Below are positions 60,987-64,000 of a stretch of DNA of 64,000 nt, in pieces. Made by a program: the position numbers and the translations under genes. The stretch is from positions 1,255,001 to 1,319,000 of the forward strand of contig OZ038533.1 of assembly GCA_964036665.1 (NCBI GenBank), read 5' to 3'. Position 1 is the stretch's first letter. Every line of letters starts with the position of its first letter. A model generated the notes under the pieces. That model did no database searches and was not told the origin of the DNA. It saw only the letters and a list, made by a program, of their open reading frames with translations. Source of the DNA: Gordius sp. MW1 (Eukaryota; Nematomorpha; Gordioida; Gordea; Gordiidae).

Positions 60987-61657
60987 TATAGTGTTTCGAT
61001 CTCGTCTCGTCTCGGTCTCGAAAACAAAATCTCGTCTCATCTCGGGAGCGATTATGAAAATCTCGATCTCGTCTCGTCTCGGTCTAGAAAAATCTCGATC
61101 TCGTCTCGACAAGAATTCTCGTCTCGTCTCGACTTTTTTAAAAAAAATATATACGGATCAAAACTTTTTCCTGTTTTATTAAAAATATTAAATAAGTGTT
61201 AAAAATCCAAATGGCAAACTTTTATATTTTTTGAAAAACTTTATTACACAAACTTTTTAAAATTTAGCGGGACACGACATCTCATTGACAATATAAAGAT
61301 ATGAATTAATTCATCTATCGAAAGTGCAGACTAAAAAAATATAATTGAATCTGAAGTATAGAAAATTAAATTTTATGATTCTACCAAATTATAACATTTG
61401 TATCAAATTCACTGTTTTTGTCAACTCTAAATAGACTGAGAAAATTATAAGTTCGATTATAGTTGACTTTTGCTCAATTGAGCAAATTGAGACCCTTTAT
61501 TAACCCTGGCTAAAGCTTCAAAGTAGACCTTAACATATTTGAGGCAAACGTTTAAGTCCATTGATATTACCATCATCAATTATCCCATAGTGTTTATTAC
61601 ATGTTTACTATAGCGTTATAAACTACAAAGTGCGATTGACTTTTAATGATAGCATTA
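60987..61657. mobile_element. hAT-like element, partial inverted copy of 36963-45129
   Basis: Begins TAGTGTTTCGATCTCG, the inverted counterpart of the right end at 45129, followed by CTCGTCTCG clusters. From about 61130 it matches inverted 39260 to 38760 closely. It is cut by the Helitron-type sequence starting at 61658. Confidence 0.65.
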
Positions 61658-64000
61658 TCTTATATATAAAAATGAAACTATGTGTGTATGTATGTGTGTA
61701 TGTATGGCGCCACCTTTTTTGGAGAACTACCAGACCGATTTGGCTCAAAATTTCACAGTTTATTCCCCACACTCCGGAGCGTGTTTTAAGATATGTTCCA
61801 GCCAAATCGGTCCAGTAGTTTTCGAGATATTGGGTTTTATGCGTTTTGACGTTGTATCGCACGTCAATCAAACGCCCTGCCCTCATCACGTACTGCTGCG
61901 TATCTTATCTATCGTGTAGGGTAGGTAGTGTGATAAATGCAGTAGGCATGTGTTGCGAAAAATGAAGGCCCCTCCCCCTCAGAGACGCGTACAGATTATT
62001 TATAAAGTGCAGCCATTTTAAATATTCAGGAGTAAAAGTGATTTATTTAGCATTCGTATCACCCATAAAGCCATTCAAATTTTGATATTCTGGAAATTAA
62101 ATTAAGGTAATGGCTTTATTTTTCGCATTTAATATTTGCAATAAATATATGGGTCTGGTTTTAATATGTTTTGGGTCAATATATTTTGGTAAATGCTATT
62201 ATGTGTGAATTAAATTATCAGATTTGAAAATATTGAATTTTAGGATTAGTTTTGGTAAATGCTATTAATTATGTGTGAATTAAATTATCAGATTTGAAAA
62301 TTTTGTGGAATATATTTTAGGATTAGTTTGAAATAAATTTTATCAACAAAAAACTATTATACCCAGAATTTTTTCAAATGAAGGCCCCTCCCCCTCAGAG
62401 ACGCGTACAGATTATTTATAAAGTGCAGCCATTTTAAATATTCAGGAGTAAAAGTGATTTATTTAGCATTCGTATCACCCATAAAGCCATTCAAATTTTG
62501 ATATTCTGGAAATTAAATTAAGGTAATGGCTTTATTTTTCGCATTTAATATTTGCAATAAATATATGGGTCTGGTTTTAATATGTTTTGGGTCAATATAT
62601 TTTGGTAAATGCTATTATGTGTGAACTAAATTATCAGATTTGAAAATATTGATAGTTACCGAATCTATTTCAAATCTTGCAAATAATATCTTATTTCTGT
62701 TTTCGCATTTAATATTTGCAATAAATATATGGATCTGGTTTTAATATGTTATGGGTCAATATATTTTGGTAAATGCTATTTTTATATAAATGTCATTATT
62801 TATCTATTAACCGAATCTATTTCAAATCTTGCAAATAATATCTTATTTCTGTTTTCGTATTTAAGATTTGCAATAAATATATGGATCTGGTTTTAATATG
62901 TTTTGGGTCAATATATTTTGGTAAATGCTATTTATATATAAATGTCATTATTTATCAAATAATATCTTATTTCTGTTTTCGCATTTAATATTTGCAATAA
63001 ATATATGGGTCTGGTTTTAATATGTTCCTCAGAGACGCGTACAGATTATTTATAAAGTGCAGCCCTTTTAAATATTCAGGAGTAAAAGTGATTTATTTAG
63101 CATTCGTATCACCTAAAGCCATTCAAATTTTGATATTCTGGAAATTAAATTAAGGTAATGGCTTTATTTTTCGCATTTAATATTTGCAATAAATATATGG
63201 GTCTGGTTTTAATTATTTTGGTAAATGCTATTATGTGTGAATTAAATTATCAGATTTGAAAATATTGAATTTTAGGATTAGTTTGAAATTTTGAAATAAA
63301 TTTTATCAACAAAAAACTATTATGCCCCTCCCCCTCAGAGACGCGTACAGATTATATAAAAAGTGCAGCCATTTAAATATTCAGGAGTAAAAGTGATTTA
63401 TTTAGCATTCGTATCACCCCCATAAAGCCATTCAAATTTTGATATTCTGGAAATTAAATTAAGGTAATGGCTTTATTTTTCGCATTTAATATTTGCAATA
63501 AATATATGGGTTTGGTTTTAATATGTTTTGGGTCAATATATTTTGGTAAATGCTATTATGTGTGAATTTAATTATCAGATTTGAAAATTTTGTGGAATAT
63601 TGAATTTTTTGAAATAAATTTTATCAACAAAAAACTATTATACCCGGAATTTTTTCTACTTGCTATTAATTTTTATCTTGAAATTAAATTAAGGCCCCTC
63701 CCCCTCTTGGAGAACTACCGGACCGATTTGGCTCAAAATTTCACAGTTTATTCCTGCCACTCCGGAGCGTGTTTTAAGATATGTTCCAGCCAAATCGGTC
63801 CAGTAGTTTTTCGAGATATTGGGTTTTATGCGTTTTGACGTTGTATCGCACGTCAATCAAACGCCCTGCCCTCATCACGTACTGCTGCGTATTATCTATC
63901 GTGTAGGGTAGGTAGTGTGATAAATGCACTAGGCATGTGTTGCGGAAAATGAAGGCCCCTCCCCCTCAGAGACGCGTACAGATTATTTATAAAGTGCAGC
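61658..64000 (+). mobile_element. Helitron-type head plus long tandem array (runs off right edge)
   Basis: The start TCTTATATATAAAAATG, preceded by A, is a typical Helitron 5' terminus. It continues with TGTGTGTATGTATG and the phrase GGAGAACTACCAGACCGATT. From about 61966 a block starting CCCCTCCCCCTCAGAGACGC recurs at about 62385, 63026, 63325 and 63955, each followed by variable lengths of the same 300-400 bp sequence (GCATTCGTATCACC, GGTAATGGCTTTATT, ATATATGGGTCTGG). The head phrase itself reappears at 63708-63930. No 3' end with CTRR and hairpin is reached. Confidence 0.65.

Overview
The window is AT-rich nuclear DNA of an invertebrate animal. The short introns, the mix of transposon families and the host gene set suggest an arthropod, possibly a hemipteran, but that is an inference. 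About a third is host gene territory; most of the rest is layered transposable elements. There are no rRNA genes, complete tRNA genes or CRISPR arrays.

Host genes. At the left edge is the last exon of a VIP36/LMAN2-type cargo lectin (639-787, +). It is followed by two complete genes on the minus strand whose exons I could join with consistent phase throughout. The first is a MYST-family histone acetyltransferase of KAT7/HBO1 type (1359-7306, 11 exons, 830 aa) that unusually carries a double PHD finger at its N terminus. The second is an SLC13 (INDY/NaDC-like) carboxylate transporter (11554-15639, 14 exons, 585 aa). Further right are the 3' end of a small membrane protein gene (50283-50641, +), an unidentified broken coding stretch (48853-49246, +) and a RING-H2 protein (55063-56901, -).

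Mobile DNA. From about 18.4 to 47.9 kb the DNA is almost solid transposon. It holds RTE-like and other non-LTR retrotransposon remnants, hAT elements with 8-bp target duplications, a Helitron (26741-29731) inserted inside the pol of a Ty3/gypsy element (22429-30794), a pol-deleted relative with a tandemly duplicated interior (31022-35375), and a second Ty3/gypsy element (39266-44981) inserted in a hAT element (36963-45129). Further elements lie near 8.0-9.9 kb (non-autonomous LTR element), 45.7-47.4 kb (repeat-rich insertion in an RTE copy), 57.3-59.9 kb (TIR element) and 61.7-64 kb (Helitron-type array).

Most notable. The Ty3/gypsy relatives share a layout unlike the standard gag-pol. A short hydrophobic peptide and then a transmembrane-plus-zinc-knuckle reading frame sit where Gag should be. 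That frame ends in a stop codon with protease-pol continuing in the same frame, and in three copies the stop lies in a context known for translational readthrough (TGA-CTA, TGA-CGG, TAG-CAA-CCA). A GC-rich, arginine-rich frame with another CX2CX3HX4C motif lies after pol. This recurring layout, and the PHD-KAT7 fusion, are the best candidates for something not described before.
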